A stretch of 35,019 bases of DNA. Source: Bacteroidia bacterium. GTDB taxonomy: Bacteria > Bacteroidota > Bacteroidia > Cytophagales > Cyclobacteriaceae. The translations under genes were made by a program, and so were the position numbers. Positions 7,005 through 14,673 of the stretch are shown here, one piece after another (the first letter of the stretch is position 1; the number at the start of each line of letters is the position of its first letter). The stretch is taken from NCBI GenBank assembly GCA_030426345.1, contig JAUHYU010000055.1, positions 1-35,019 on the forward strand, given 5' to 3'. The notes under the pieces were generated by a model. The model searched no databases. It was not told where the DNA came from and saw nothing but the letters and a program-made list of their open reading frames with translations.

Positions 7005-7463
7005 ATGAAAAAAGTCATTTACCTTATCATTGCAATAGCTCTGTTCAATACATCATGTAATTCAACTGAAGAAGAAATATATAGCAAATGTACTTATGAT
7101 AGTCTTACTGGAGAATATGTATTTTTCACAGAGACAGATACTTCAAGCCATAAAATAGAGTTTATTGGGGGTATAGATAGCTTTACCACAAATGGAATAA
7201 ATGGTTATGGCTTTTGGTTTCCAGCATCCCCTTTGTCCGGCATTTTAAATGAATGTGAAATAAATATTAATGAATATAATGATGTCAAAAGGAAAGGCTT
7301 GTCATCACCCGGTGGAATCGAAAGATGGTATTATGAAAGCATGAACGGATACGGAGAATTCTTCCCAGAAAATGATTCAATTGTATTATTTATCAATTAT
7401 AAAAGGACAGGAGACTTTACTGAAAACTTTAGCGGGGATATATACTTTAAAAAAGTAAATTAA
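7005..7463 (+). CDS. Hypothetical lipoprotein (cassette C6)
   Basis: A 152-aa protein with a lipoprotein signal: MKK, a hydrophobic core of about 12 residues and the lipobox-like NTSC at residues 15-18, after which the mature chain is acidic (STEEE). The rest is beta-rich with many Gly and aromatic residues and no recognised domain; one later Cys pairs poorly with any motif. It is the only gene of its cassette. The attC-like site at its end is almost identical to the site at the left edge of the window, so a related cassette may lie just upstream. Confidence 0.75.
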   Translation: MKKVIYLIIAIALFNTSCNSTEEEIYSKCTYDSLTGEYVFFTETDTSSHKIEFIGGIDSFTTNGINGYGFWFPASPLSGILNECEININEYNDVKRKGLSSPGGIERWYYESMNGYGEFFPENDSIVLFINYKRTGDFTENFSGDIYFKKVN

Positions 7464-7535
7464 GTCAGAAATAGTAGAAGATTGATAATAAAAGGATGAC
7501 TAATTGAATTATCAAGTTATAATAAAGGAAAACCA

Positions 7536-7608
7536 GTGTGGAACAAAGCATAAAATGTTCATGAAGGCTATGCGCCCTCACGCGATTTATGCTAACCCGT
7601 TCTATCCC
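7536..7608 (+). repeat. attC-like site 6 (end of cassette C6)
   Basis: R'' GTGTGGAAC (7536-7544) is the exact reverse complement of the cassette C6 start GTTCCACAC. Core GTTCTATCCC at 7599-7608. The site and 54 bases before it duplicate positions 1-120 with one mismatch (103 against 7584). Similarity stops exactly after GTT, as site-specific exchange would give. Confidence 0.83.
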
Positions 7609-7729
7609 ATGAAATATAGTACCCCTGCTAAATCCCTGGTCGAGAAAAAATTTGGGTCCAACTAAGAGGCATTCCCATGAAAGTTGGTGAGTGAATGGAA
7701 TCCGGTGAAGTAGTATCTTAGATCAATCG

Positions 7730-8701
7730 ATGGAAAAACTTGTAGAGATATATGAAAGTGAAGAAGGCGGAGCTCATGTAGAAGTCCGATTCCAGCATGA
7801 AACTATCTGGTTGTCACAAAGACAGATCGCTGAACTATTCGACAAGGATACAGATACAATCGGATTGCACCTGAAGAACATTTATAGCGAGGGTGAATTG
7901 CAGAAAGATTCAACTACCGAGGAATCCTCGGTAGTTCAAAAGGAAGGAAATCGCCAAGTTCGCAGATCAATCCAACACTACAATTTGGATGCTATCATAT
8001 CGGTTGGATACCGTGTCAACTCAAAGCGAGGTACACAGTTCAGGATCTGGGCCACCGAACGACTAAAAGATCACTTGGTCAAAGGCTACTCGATAAACGA
8101 ATCCCGCCTCAAACAAACAAAGCAAGAAGTAAGATTCCTAAAATCTGGAATTCAGATAATTGCAAGAGCAATCGAAGAACAAGCATCCGATAGCGGTTTG
8201 GAATGGATAGAAACCTATTCCCATGGCTTGAAACTACTTGATGATTTCGATCATCAAAAACTTGATACAAAAGGGGATACATTGCGTAAAGCCATCTACC
8301 CCACCAAGGCCGAATATGATTCTCTGATTGCCATCATGAAAGCTGATTTCCAATCTAGCGTCTTCGGAGTAGAGAAAGACAAAGGTTTCGAAAGTGCCAT
8401 CGTTCAGATAACAAAAGGATTTGATGACACTGACTTCTATCTTAGTCTAGAGGAAAAGGCAGCGATGCTACTCTATCTTATCGTTAAGAATCATGCATTC
8501 ACCGATGGAAATAAAAGGATTGCCGCAGCTTGTTTCCTGCTATTTCTCAGAAAAAACAACCTTCTATATAAATCAGACGGTGAATTACTCATCACAAATG
8601 ATGCTCTCGCAGGACTTACTCTATTTATCGCATCCAGCAGGCCAGATGAAACAACCATGGTCAAGAATCTCATCATAAGTATTCTAAACAGAAATAAATA
8701 G
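7730..8701 (+). CDS. RhuM-family protein with Fic/Doc-like domain (cassette C7)
   Basis: A 323-aa protein. The N-terminal part, about residues 10-125, is the RhuM/virulence-associated region: TIWLSQRQIAELFDKD as a helix-turn-helix-like start, then VGYRVNSKRGTQFRIWA. The C-terminal part, about residues 190-320, holds the Fic/Doc active site HAFTDGNKRIAAACF, close to the H-x-F-x-D/E-GNKR consensus for AMP or phosphate transfer to target proteins. No separate antitoxin gene is present, and I saw no clear inhibitory (S/T)xxxE(G/N) helix. Fic/Doc proteins commonly act as toxins in stabilisation modules. In a cassette array it may prevent loss of the array. The ATG lies 132 bases inside the cassette. 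Confidence 0.85.
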   Translation: MEKLVEIYESEEGGAHVEVRFQHETIWLSQRQIAELFDKDTDTIGLHLKNIYSEGELQKDSTTEESSVVQKEGNRQVRRSIQHYNLDAIISVGYRVNSKRGTQFRIWATERLKDHLVKGYSINESRLKQTKQEVRFLKSGIQIIARAIEEQASDSGLEWIETYSHGLKLLDDFDHQKLDTKGDTLRKAIYPTKAEYDSLIAIMKADFQSSVFGVEKDKGFESAIVQITKGFDDTDFYLSLEEKAAMLLYLIVKNHAFTDGNKRIAAACFLLFLRKNNLLYKSDGELLITNDALAGLTLFIASSRPDETTMVKNLIISILNRNK

Positions 8702-8718
8702 CAAATGATAACGATCAC

Positions 8719-8790
8719 GGGATAGAACACTAGATATGACGCCAGCCCTCCTATCGTCGAGGCCGTCGCATATCATTCAACGTTGTAGCC
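8719..8790 (+). repeat. attC-like site 7 (end of cassette C7)
   Basis: R'' GGGATAGAAC (8719-8728) is the exact 10-base reverse complement of the cassette C7 start 7599-7608. Core GTTGTAGCC at 8782-8790. Stem: GATATGACGCC (8733-8743) with GGCCGTCGCATATC (8761-8774). Compact, about 72 bases. Confidence 0.83.
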
Positions 8791-8811
8791 AATAAATTAA
8801 AGCACAATTAT

Positions 8812-9330
8812 ATGCCGACAATAGAAATCGTTTCTATTAATTCAACTGGACTTGGCATTAACCAAGATGACTTTGAAGTTGCGATAATTGAAGAGAATAA
8901 AATAGAAAGCCACAGAAGTTTATTTTATAACCTTTTAATAAAACAAGAAGGAGTAATTATTCATATAGGCAACCCATCTTTCAGAAATGACAAGGATGGC
9001 TTCTACTTTGCGGGTCTTTTAATCGATTGGTCATTCGAAGATCCTGACTTTGAAGCGAAGGCGAAAAAGCAACCAAGCAACGAACAAAATGACTACGCAA
9101 ATCAAGATTTCAATTTCAAATTCCTGACTAAATATAAGACTGACATAAACACGCTTTTACAAATAGCTTTGACTCATTCTCAAGACAGGAAAGCTTATTT
9201 TCTTACAGATTACCAATTTGGACCTAATAAACCAAAGCATAAGTCCCTTAACAAACTAAGTTCGTTTTGGATTGAACATGATACTACTGGTCTTGAATGG
9301 AATACACTATACGAGTTGAATTTGAAATAA
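8812..9330 (+). CDS. Hypothetical 172-aa protein (cassette C8)
   Basis: I do not recognise the family. The protein is soluble, has no signal peptide, and is rich in Asn, Asp and Lys. It alternates short hydrophobic strands (IEIVSI, VIIHIG, FYFAGLLIDW) with polar loops and ends in an aromatic-rich stretch (FWIEHD...LEWNTLYEL). A mixed alpha/beta fold is likely. The ATG is 30 bases after the cassette core and the stop is 8 bases before the R'' box, so the gene fills its cassette. This is typical of orphan cassette genes. Confidence 0.65.
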   Translation: MPTIEIVSINSTGLGINQDDFEVAIIEENKIESHRSLFYNLLIKQEGVIIHIGNPSFRNDKDGFYFAGLLIDWSFEDPDFEAKAKKQPSNEQNDYANQDFNFKFLTKYKTDINTLLQIALTHSQDRKAYFLTDYQFGPNKPKHKSLNKLSSFWIEHDTTGLEWNTLYELNLK

Positions 9331-9337
9331 AAATTCT

Positions 9338-9468
9338 GGCTACAACAAAAACCTACCACACCAGCAGGGCTACAACCAAAGAAAAGAAAACGTAATTTTA
9401 ATGAAAGCAACCAGGACAAAGCTTCCAGCAAACCATCCTGCCGTCAGTTAACCCGGATCCTTAGCATC
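9338..9468 (+). repeat. attC-like site 8 (end of cassette C8), core altered
   Basis: R'' GGCTACAAC (9338-9346), with TGGCTACAAC matching the cassette C8 start over 10 bases. The same nine bases recur at 9368-9376. CAGCAGGG near 9363-9369 pairs with CCTGCCG near 9438-9444. The core reads CTTAGCATC (9460-9468), with C in place of the expected G at the exchange position. Confidence 0.65.
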
Positions 9469-9482
9469 AAGCGAAAAAGACA

Positions 9483-10019
9483 ATGCACGATTATATTGAT
9501 TTAGCTAAAAAGAATGGCATTGCACTTTTAAATATTGGACAATGTCAATTTTGTGGAGCAAACACGAAAAGAGGAGTTCACGAATGTTTAGATATTTTTA
9601 ATCTTGTATTTCAAGAAATTGACTTTTCAAATGTTGAAAATCACATTTATAGATTCCTGATTGTTGACGCACACACGTTGCAACACCCAGAAATTCACGG
9701 TAGGTGGAATAATCATTTTCACCTGTCAAGACTTCATCTAATTTTTGAATACGGTATTAAATGGACTTATAAACTTTCCCCAAAACTTAGTGATTACCTA
9801 AATAAATATAAAATTCATAAACAGGACGAATACCTGACCCCACCTGAACTTCTTAAAAGAGGGAATATCACAACAACAGATATTAAAGCGAAATCAACTA
9901 ACGAAACGGACTGCAAAGATTTAATAAAAAAATGGGCATTGGAAGTTTATCAGAATTGGAATGGCCACCACGATATTGTAGATAATATTGCGAAAGGATT
10001 TTTAGAGAGAAATTCATAA
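9483..10019 (+). CDS. DUF5946 family protein (cassette C9)
   Basis: A 178-aa soluble protein. The CQFCGA pair near residue 21, a later Cys in HECLDIFN, and a His/Asp-rich centre (VDAHTLQHPEIHG, NHFHLSRLHLI) match the DUF5946 layout, where CxxC and His residues probably bind a metal. The C-terminal WALEVYQNWNGHHDIV closes the domain. No enzymatic role is established for the family as far as I know. The ATG is 23 bases after the altered core at 9460. It is the only gene of its cassette. Confidence 0.75.
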   Translation: MHDYIDLAKKNGIALLNIGQCQFCGANTKRGVHECLDIFNLVFQEIDFSNVENHIYRFLIVDAHTLQHPEIHGRWNNHFHLSRLHLIFEYGIKWTYKLSPKLSDYLNKYKIHKQDEYLTPPELLKRGNITTTDIKAKSTNETDCKDLIKKWALEVYQNWNGHHDIVDNIAKGFLERNS

Positions 10020-10024
10020 GACCA

Positions 10025-10226
10025 GTTGCTAACATTGTGTATAGCCAATAGGGCAATTAGTGCTAAATTGAAAGTCTTGTTCTTTGAGCAGGCAACGCCA
10101 AAACAAAGCTTTGTCGTTTAACAAAAAAGAAAATTAAAAGTAAAAACGTTCGGTTTGACTTTATGGCAAACCGAACGTGAAATGCTTCGAATCTGTCCTA
10201 CTATCCATACACGAAACGCTACCTGC
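10025..10226 (+). repeat. attC-like site 9 (end of cassette C9), degenerate core
   Basis: R'' GTTGCTAAC (10025-10033) matches the cassette C9 start at 7 of 9 bases. The outer stem pairs TGTGTATAGCCAATAGGGC (10036-10054) with 10195-10212 imperfectly. The loop holds a perfect 12-bp inverted repeat, ACGTTCGGTTTG (10146-10157) with 10167-10178. The core position reads GCTACCTGC (10218-10226), no longer GTT. Confidence 0.6.
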
Positions 10227-10238
10227 GATACATTAAAT

Positions 10239-11045
10239 ATGCATTCTAGACTACTTTTTATTTGGGTATTATCTGCATTACCGTACTCCGCAGGAGGACA
10301 GATAGATTCATTATCATTAGAGAATAGTTTTTGGATAAATACAAAGAATGAAGTTATATCGTTTGGGCATATTGATAATATTGACAATGGAATAAGGAAC
10401 AGTCATGGAACGGAAAAAAATGCATTAATATTAACTATTGCACAAGACACCATCATACTTGAAGGTGAGGAGATACGAAAGGACCTATTTATTGCAGAAG
10501 TCAAAGAATACAAATTTTTAGTACAAAGTTTCGATTCCAATGCCCTAATATTAAAACCAATATCTAAATCAGCTATTGCTTTTTTTGAGTCAGATGGTGA
10601 GCTAAAATTATCCAGCCTGGAAGCAGTCGACAATTTTGATGGTTTTGATTTTGAAAGCTTCATTTATGAAAAGAAAGGTTATATTCTAAACATTAATACG
10701 CATGGCGATATATACCTCACTTTAAGTGAACCAATCTTCTGGAAAATGACTGATCAATTAGAATTTGATGAATCTATATATGGTGAATACCATGGTCGCC
10801 TATCGACAGAGGAGCTCCGCAAACTTTCCTCAACCTTATCAGGAATTGGAATTTCACGAGGCATGGATCTAAACAATGTAATAGCATGTTCTCATTGTAA
10901 TGATATTAAAATTGAAGTGGGTTTTAACGGTAAAAAAATTGAATACTCTTTTAATTATCCTCTTATCGCAACAATTCCAATTTATCGGTTTATTTATGAA
11001 GTTGTAAAAATTGAAAATCTTGAAAAAAGAGAAACCCGTAGGTAA
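10239..11045 (+). CDS. Exported hypothetical protein (cassette C10)
   Basis: A 268-aa protein from the ATG at 10239. A longer frame reaches back to 10155 but would run through the attC-like stem and place 28 residues before the signal peptide, so I prefer the inner start. The signal peptide is MHSRLLFIWVLSALPYSAGGQ with a likely cut after AGG. The mature part is acidic and beta-rich with a central FDGFDFESF motif and a late CSHC pair that might bind metal. No family recognised. The final residues are basic (EKRETRR). It is the only gene in its cassette. Confidence 0.65.
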   Translation: MHSRLLFIWVLSALPYSAGGQIDSLSLENSFWINTKNEVISFGHIDNIDNGIRNSHGTEKNALILTIAQDTIILEGEEIRKDLFIAEVKEYKFLVQSFDSNALILKPISKSAIAFFESDGELKLSSLEAVDNFDGFDFESFIYEKKGYILNINTHGDIYLTLSEPIFWKMTDQLEFDESIYGEYHGRLSTEELRKLSSTLSGIGISRGMDLNNVIACSHCNDIKIEVGFNGKKIEYSFNYPLIATIPIYRFIYEVVKIENLEKRETRR

Positions 11046-11174
11046 CATAAGCTACCGCATCAGCAGGGTCCTAAACATAAAAAAATGAGAATCCTAATTT
11101 AAAAGCAAAACATCCGGGCGCAGAATTCTAGCAGTCATTCTGCCGTCGGGTAGCCCGGAACGTAGGTTATCAAA
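11038..11174 (+). repeat. attC-like site 10 (end of cassette C10), degenerate
   Basis: R'' GTAGGTAAC (11038-11046) matches the reverse complement of the cassette C10 start at 7 of 9 bases. The left arm CATCAGCAGGG pairs with CTGCCGTCGGGTAGC on the right. The core is read as GTTATCAAA at 11166-11174, although GTAGGTT at 11162 aligns with the position used in other sites. Decayed compared with sites 4-7. Confidence 0.55.
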
Positions 11175-11208
11175 AACTCACTCTTTTGAATTGCATAAAT
11201 TGGTATAA

Positions 11209-11718
11209 ATGAAATTAAGGAGAACTAAAGGTGCATTTTTAATTATCGCCCTAGTGCTTTTATGTGGATCAATCGCTTTAAAGTTCAATGAAGATCACTT
11301 AACATATACAAGAGGAGAAATGGATATACTCTATCAAAAGGAATTTATTAACTTTAAAATCGACAAAATTATCAATGTTCCTTACCCTACTGGACGGGGA
11401 AATTACAGATTGTTTAGTTCAATTAGGCAAACGGGACATTTCCCAATTTTATTGGAAAAGGGAGATCACGCTTCATACGAATTATTTGAAGTCGGAGCGG
11501 TAATTAATAAGCCTGCTTTCTCATTGATTGCAACACTTCAAAAAGGTGAAGAAATTAATAATGTTACATTTCGAAATCCAGCAGATGTGACGACCAAAGG
11601 TGATATTGTTTTTGAAGCAGTTGTTTTTGGTTTTATTTTAGTACTATTTATAATATTGCCAAATGCTTTCTTTGAAAATCTTGTGAAAATATTTTTCAAT
11701 TATGAAGAAAAAAGCTAA
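11209..11718 (+). CDS. Hypothetical membrane protein with two terminal helices (cassette C11)
   Basis: A 169-aa protein with one hydrophobic helix at residues 9-26 and another near 140-160. The roughly 110 residues between them are polar and beta-rich and probably face the periplasm. A short charged tail (FFNYEEKS) would be cytoplasmic. No family is recognised. The topology resembles small stand-alone exosortase-like or DUF3592-type membrane proteins, but I see no motif that decides. It lies alone in its cassette, with the ATG about 43 bases after the core and the stop partly inside the R'' arm of site 11. Confidence 0.6.
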   Translation: MKLRRTKGAFLIIALVLLCGSIALKFNEDHLTYTRGEMDILYQKEFINFKIDKIINVPYPTGRGNYRLFSSIRQTGHFPILLEKGDHASYELFEVGAVINKPAFSLIATLQKGEEINNVTFRNPADVTTKGDIVFEAVVFGFILVLFIILPNAFFENLVKIFFNYEEKS

Positions 11719-11903
11719 CGACATACATCAAAAACTACTGCAACAGCAGGGATATATTCATAGAAAATACAAACCTTAAAATTAAAGAAAAACTCCCCGG
11801 CACCTCCTCCGCTTAGCTTGACATTAGCCTTAGTTAGCCTCGGAGGTCAAAGACAGACTTTCGTGAGCCATCCTGCCGATGAGCACACCTGGTCGTTAGC
11901 AAT
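11711..11903 (+). repeat. attC-like site 11 (last clear site of the array)
   Basis: Arms AAGCTAACGAC (11712-11722) and GTCGTTAGC (11892-11900) pair over nine bases, with the core GTTAGCAAT at 11895-11903. Inner arms CAACAGCAGGG and CCATCCTGCCG repeat the family pattern of sites 2, 8 and 10. No matching R'' for this core was found after the following adenylate cyclase gene, so the recognisable array ends here. Confidence 0.65.
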
Positions 11904-11944
11904 ACTGTAAACACAAACAACATTTGCAAAACAACAAAAAACAG

Positions 11945-13171
11945 ATGCCCAAAGAAGAAAGTGACAAGCCTCCATTTTTGCAAAGCATAGTTGATATTGG
12001 GGCGAAAAAGGGATTCTCTGCCATTGAACTCAGGTATCTGCGGGTCACCAACATTACCTCCATTCTAGGCGCCCTGTTTATGCTTATCTGGATGATCATT
12101 GCTTTCTACCTTACGGATACCCCAATCGTGTATGGCAGCAATGGTCTGATGGGATTGATGTTTCTGCTTGTGTTAGTATTTAATCGGAAAGGTTGTCGGG
12201 TACTTGCGTCCACCTGGCTTAATGTCTCAGCCTATATTGGAATTCTGATTTTTCTTTACTTACTTGGGTATTCTTCCGGCGTTGCGGCTATATATTTCAT
12301 TTTAATTATCATCCCGTATATCACCTTCCCTCAGAAAGCGAGGAAAACAGCGCATGGCTTCAGTCTACTGGCATGCCTGACGCTGATCATCACCGTTATC
12401 TTTCAGTCAGAAATAACGCCGCACTTTGACGTCATGGATCCCTACTTACTACAGGTAGTTAATCTGAGTATTACCGGCTTAATTTGTCTCGCGCTTATTT
12501 GGAGTTTGTCTGTACTGATCGACAGATCCGAAAAATCCTTACTCGCAGAACAAAAAAAATCTGATGATCTTCTGCATAATATTCTACCGGCCAACATCAT
12601 CAAGGACTTAAAAGAAAGTGGTAAGACAATACCCAAAAGGCATAAAAATGTAACTATCCTATTCACTGACTTTGAAGGCTTTACGGAGTTAGTAGCTTCG
12701 ATCCCGGCAATTACTTTGATCAATGAGCTTAATGACATCTTTGGACGATTTGATGAAATTATGGAGGAAACGGAAGTTGAAAAAATTGAAACCATTGGAG
12801 ATGCCTACATGGCAGCATGTGGCCTTGAAAAAGAAATTTCCCATCATGCAACCAATTGCATCATTGCTGCACAAAAGATGCTTTCCTTCCTGGAGGAGAG
12901 AAATAAGCGCCACGAACTCAAATGGAGGATGCGGGTTGGAATTCATTCAGGCACAATCGTAGCGGGTGTGGTAGGGAAAAAGAAGTTTGCCTACGACCTA
13001 TTTGGAGATACCATAAACACCACCAGCAGGATAGAATCTGCCGGCGAAGCGGGAAAAATCAATATATCCTCATCCACCTATCAACTCGTTAAAAACGAAT
13101 TCAAATGCATTTCTCGTGGAAAAATCTTCGCAAAGGGAAAAGGGGAATTGGATATGTATTTTGTAGCATAA
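11945..13171 (+). CDS. Membrane-bound class III adenylate cyclase
   Basis: About 408 aa from the ATG at 11945; a TTG at 11924 is an alternative. Six hydrophobic helices fill about residues 35-200, followed by a short signalling helix (LLAEQKKSDDLLHNILP) and the catalytic domain. Metal-binding aspartates are in ILFTDFEGFT and ETIGDAYMAACG. The base-specifying pair is the Lys of EKIETIG and the Asp of YDLFGDTIN, the adenine-type combination. The Asn and Arg of NTTSR are the transition-state residues. It should make cAMP from ATP at the inner membrane. It follows the last attC-like site but shows no closing site, so whether it is cassette-borne or chromosomal is open. Its base composition is closer to the downstream genes. 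Confidence 0.9.
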   Translation: MPKEESDKPPFLQSIVDIGAKKGFSAIELRYLRVTNITSILGALFMLIWMIIAFYLTDTPIVYGSNGLMGLMFLLVLVFNRKGCRVLASTWLNVSAYIGILIFLYLLGYSSGVAAIYFILIIIPYITFPQKARKTAHGFSLLACLTLIITVIFQSEITPHFDVMDPYLLQVVNLSITGLICLALIWSLSVLIDRSEKSLLAEQKKSDDLLHNILPANIIKDLKESGKTIPKRHKNVTILFTDFEGFTELVASIPAITLINELNDIFGRFDEIMEETEVEKIETIGDAYMAACGLEKEISHHATNCIIAAQKMLSFLEERNKRHELKWRMRVGIHSGTIVAGVVGKKKFAYDLFGDTINTTSRIESAGEAGKINISSSTYQLVKNEFKCISRGKIFAKGKGELDMYFVA

Positions 13172-13357
13172 ACCGTAGCTATCATAGGCTAAAACCACAA
13201 AATCATACGTATTCTATCCAGGAGAGTTGCCTGTAGTTCGCCCTATTTTCTGATACTTATGGCACTCTGAGTAAATAAAATCAAATTTTGAGACTCGAAA
13301 AGTGTGATTATTTTGTCTTTCTGCGAATCATAAGCTGAACATCAATATTCACCCCTA

Positions 13358-13365
13358 TACATTTG
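13358..13365 (+). promoter_or_regulatory. Bacteroidota -7 element TACATTTG
   Basis: A perfect TAnnTTTG match, 20 bases before the sigma factor ATG at 13385. I found no clear TTG -33 box at the usual distance, which would fit an ECF-dependent promoter. Confidence 0.45.
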
Positions 13366-13384
13366 CATCAACCTGGAGTCACCG

Positions 13385-13915
13385 ATGAAGGCAAGTAAAG
13401 AAGACGAATTCCTGACCACATTAGACAAGCATAAAAAAATCATTTATAAAGTCGTCAATTCCTATTGCAAAAATAAAGATGACAGAAATGATCTGGAGCA
13501 AGAGATCATCATTCAGCTATGGAATTCCTTTGACAAGTACAATCCTGAATTCAAATATTCTACCTGGATGTATCGAATTGCCCTCAATGTTGCAATATCC
13601 TTTTACAGGAAAGAGAAAAAGTGGTTCGCCAGAAATGACTATTTCAATGAAGAATTAATTTATAGTACAACCGAAGAAAATGAATACGATACAGCGTTGG
13701 ACCACAATATTCGTCTGCTACACGAATTCATCAACCATTTAAATGAGTTAAATAAGGCATTGATGCTTTTGTATCTAGAGGATAAACCGTATGAGGAGAT
13801 AGCTGAAATACTAGGGATTACAAAAACCAATGTGGCAACAAAAATCAGTCGACTTAAACGTAAACTATATAAAGAATTTCAAAAAAACACGCAATCATGG
13901 AAGCCATTGAATTAA
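13385..13915 (+). CDS. ECF-type RNA polymerase sigma factor
   Basis: A 176-aa sigma-70 family factor. Region 2 spans about residues 15-75 (NDLEQEIIIQLWNSFDKYN and STWMYRIALNVAISFYRK), and region 4 spans about 110-165 (LLYLEDKPYEEIAEILGITKTNVATKISR). Its stop lies inside the next gene with a 19-base overlap, the usual coupling of a sigma factor with a membrane partner that holds or modulates it. The -7 element at 13358 is a candidate promoter. It is distinct from the cassette-borne SigZ-like factor at 5019. Confidence 0.9.
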   Translation: MKASKEDEFLTTLDKHKKIIYKVVNSYCKNKDDRNDLEQEIIIQLWNSFDKYNPEFKYSTWMYRIALNVAISFYRKEKKWFARNDYFNEELIYSTTEENEYDTALDHNIRLLHEFINHLNELNKALMLLYLEDKPYEEIAEILGITKTNVATKISRLKRKLYKEFQKNTQSWKPLN

Positions 13916-14556
13916 AGAAAATACTGGAGGCGTACGACAACAAACTGGACAAAACACTCCGTCTAAACAGATTATCCATAGAAAATCTACAACTCGAAAA
14001 ATCTCAATACCGCACAAAGAAAATCCTTAGGAACAGAATTTTTGAAGTCGCGATATTTAGTCTTTTAGCACTTTTTATTGGACTGTACATAGCGAATAAT
14101 TGGGGTCAAACGCATTTGGCTATCAGCGGAATTATATTTCATATTGTCACCCTGGTGGCTTTAGCGGGCAGTATCGGACAGGTCGTTTTATTGCAACAAA
14201 TTGATTTTTCCAAGCCAATAGTTGAGATCAGGAAAAAGATCGAACAGGTGAATGCTCATGAATTGCTGTTTGTAAAAATAGTTTTCCTCTCAGCCCCGGT
14301 CTGGTGGTCATATGTTATTGTAGGGGTTGACGCTTTCCTTGGTGTTGATTTGTACCTCTATTTGGAGCAGGACGTTGTGTTCAGATTCCTGGTCGTTAAC
14401 TTCCTTCTTACTATTCCGCTGGCTTGGTTTCTGCGTAAATTGTCGTATCATAACCTACATTTAAAATGGGTAAAAACAGTGATAAAATTATTTACGAGTT
14501 CACATACCTTAAAAGCTTTAGAAGCCTTAAATGAGATTGAAGAGTTTGAAAATTAA
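13897..14556 (+). CDS. Membrane protein coupled to the ECF sigma factor
   Basis: A 219-aa protein. An N-terminal cytoplasmic, heptad-like charged region of about 50 residues (AYDNKLDKTLRLNRLSIENL) could contact the sigma factor. Four hydrophobic helices follow, at about 53-72, 78-103, 130-155 and 165-180, then a cytoplasmic tail. It has no ZAS or FecR-like motif. Its overlap with the sigma gene and its topology suggest an anti-sigma or regulatory role, as found for many Bacteroidota sigma-adjacent genes, but I cannot assign a named family. Confidence 0.7.
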   Translation: MEAIELKKILEAYDNKLDKTLRLNRLSIENLQLEKSQYRTKKILRNRIFEVAIFSLLALFIGLYIANNWGQTHLAISGIIFHIVTLVALAGSIGQVVLLQQIDFSKPIVEIRKKIEQVNAHELLFVKIVFLSAPVWWSYVIVGVDAFLGVDLYLYLEQDVVFRFLVVNFLLTIPLAWFLRKLSYHNLHLKWVKTVIKLFTSSHTLKALEALNEIEEFEN

Positions 14557-14673
14557 ATATTGGCGATACGCCAACACGATCAATCATAAAAACGAAGAGC
14601 CAACAATCTCCATTATACACTGCCCCACACGGGATACTGCGCAAAGTCGAACGGTTGACTGTAATAAAAACAT

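Noticed and set aside
6794-7018. Minus-strand 74-aa frame
   Set aside because: It lies within site 5 and its inverted repeat.
1-12000. CRISPR array or IS-type explanation for the repeats
   Set aside because: The repeats differ in length and sequence, their spacing matches genes rather than spacers, and there are no transposase frames or fixed terminal repeats.
12442-12946. Minus-strand frames in the adenylate cyclase gene
   Set aside because: Antisense shadows; the plus strand has all catalytic motifs of the cyclase.
11896-13200. Adenylate cyclase as cassette C12
   Set aside because: Site 11 is a valid left boundary, but no box complementary to GTTAGCAAT and no inverted repeat were found after 13171.
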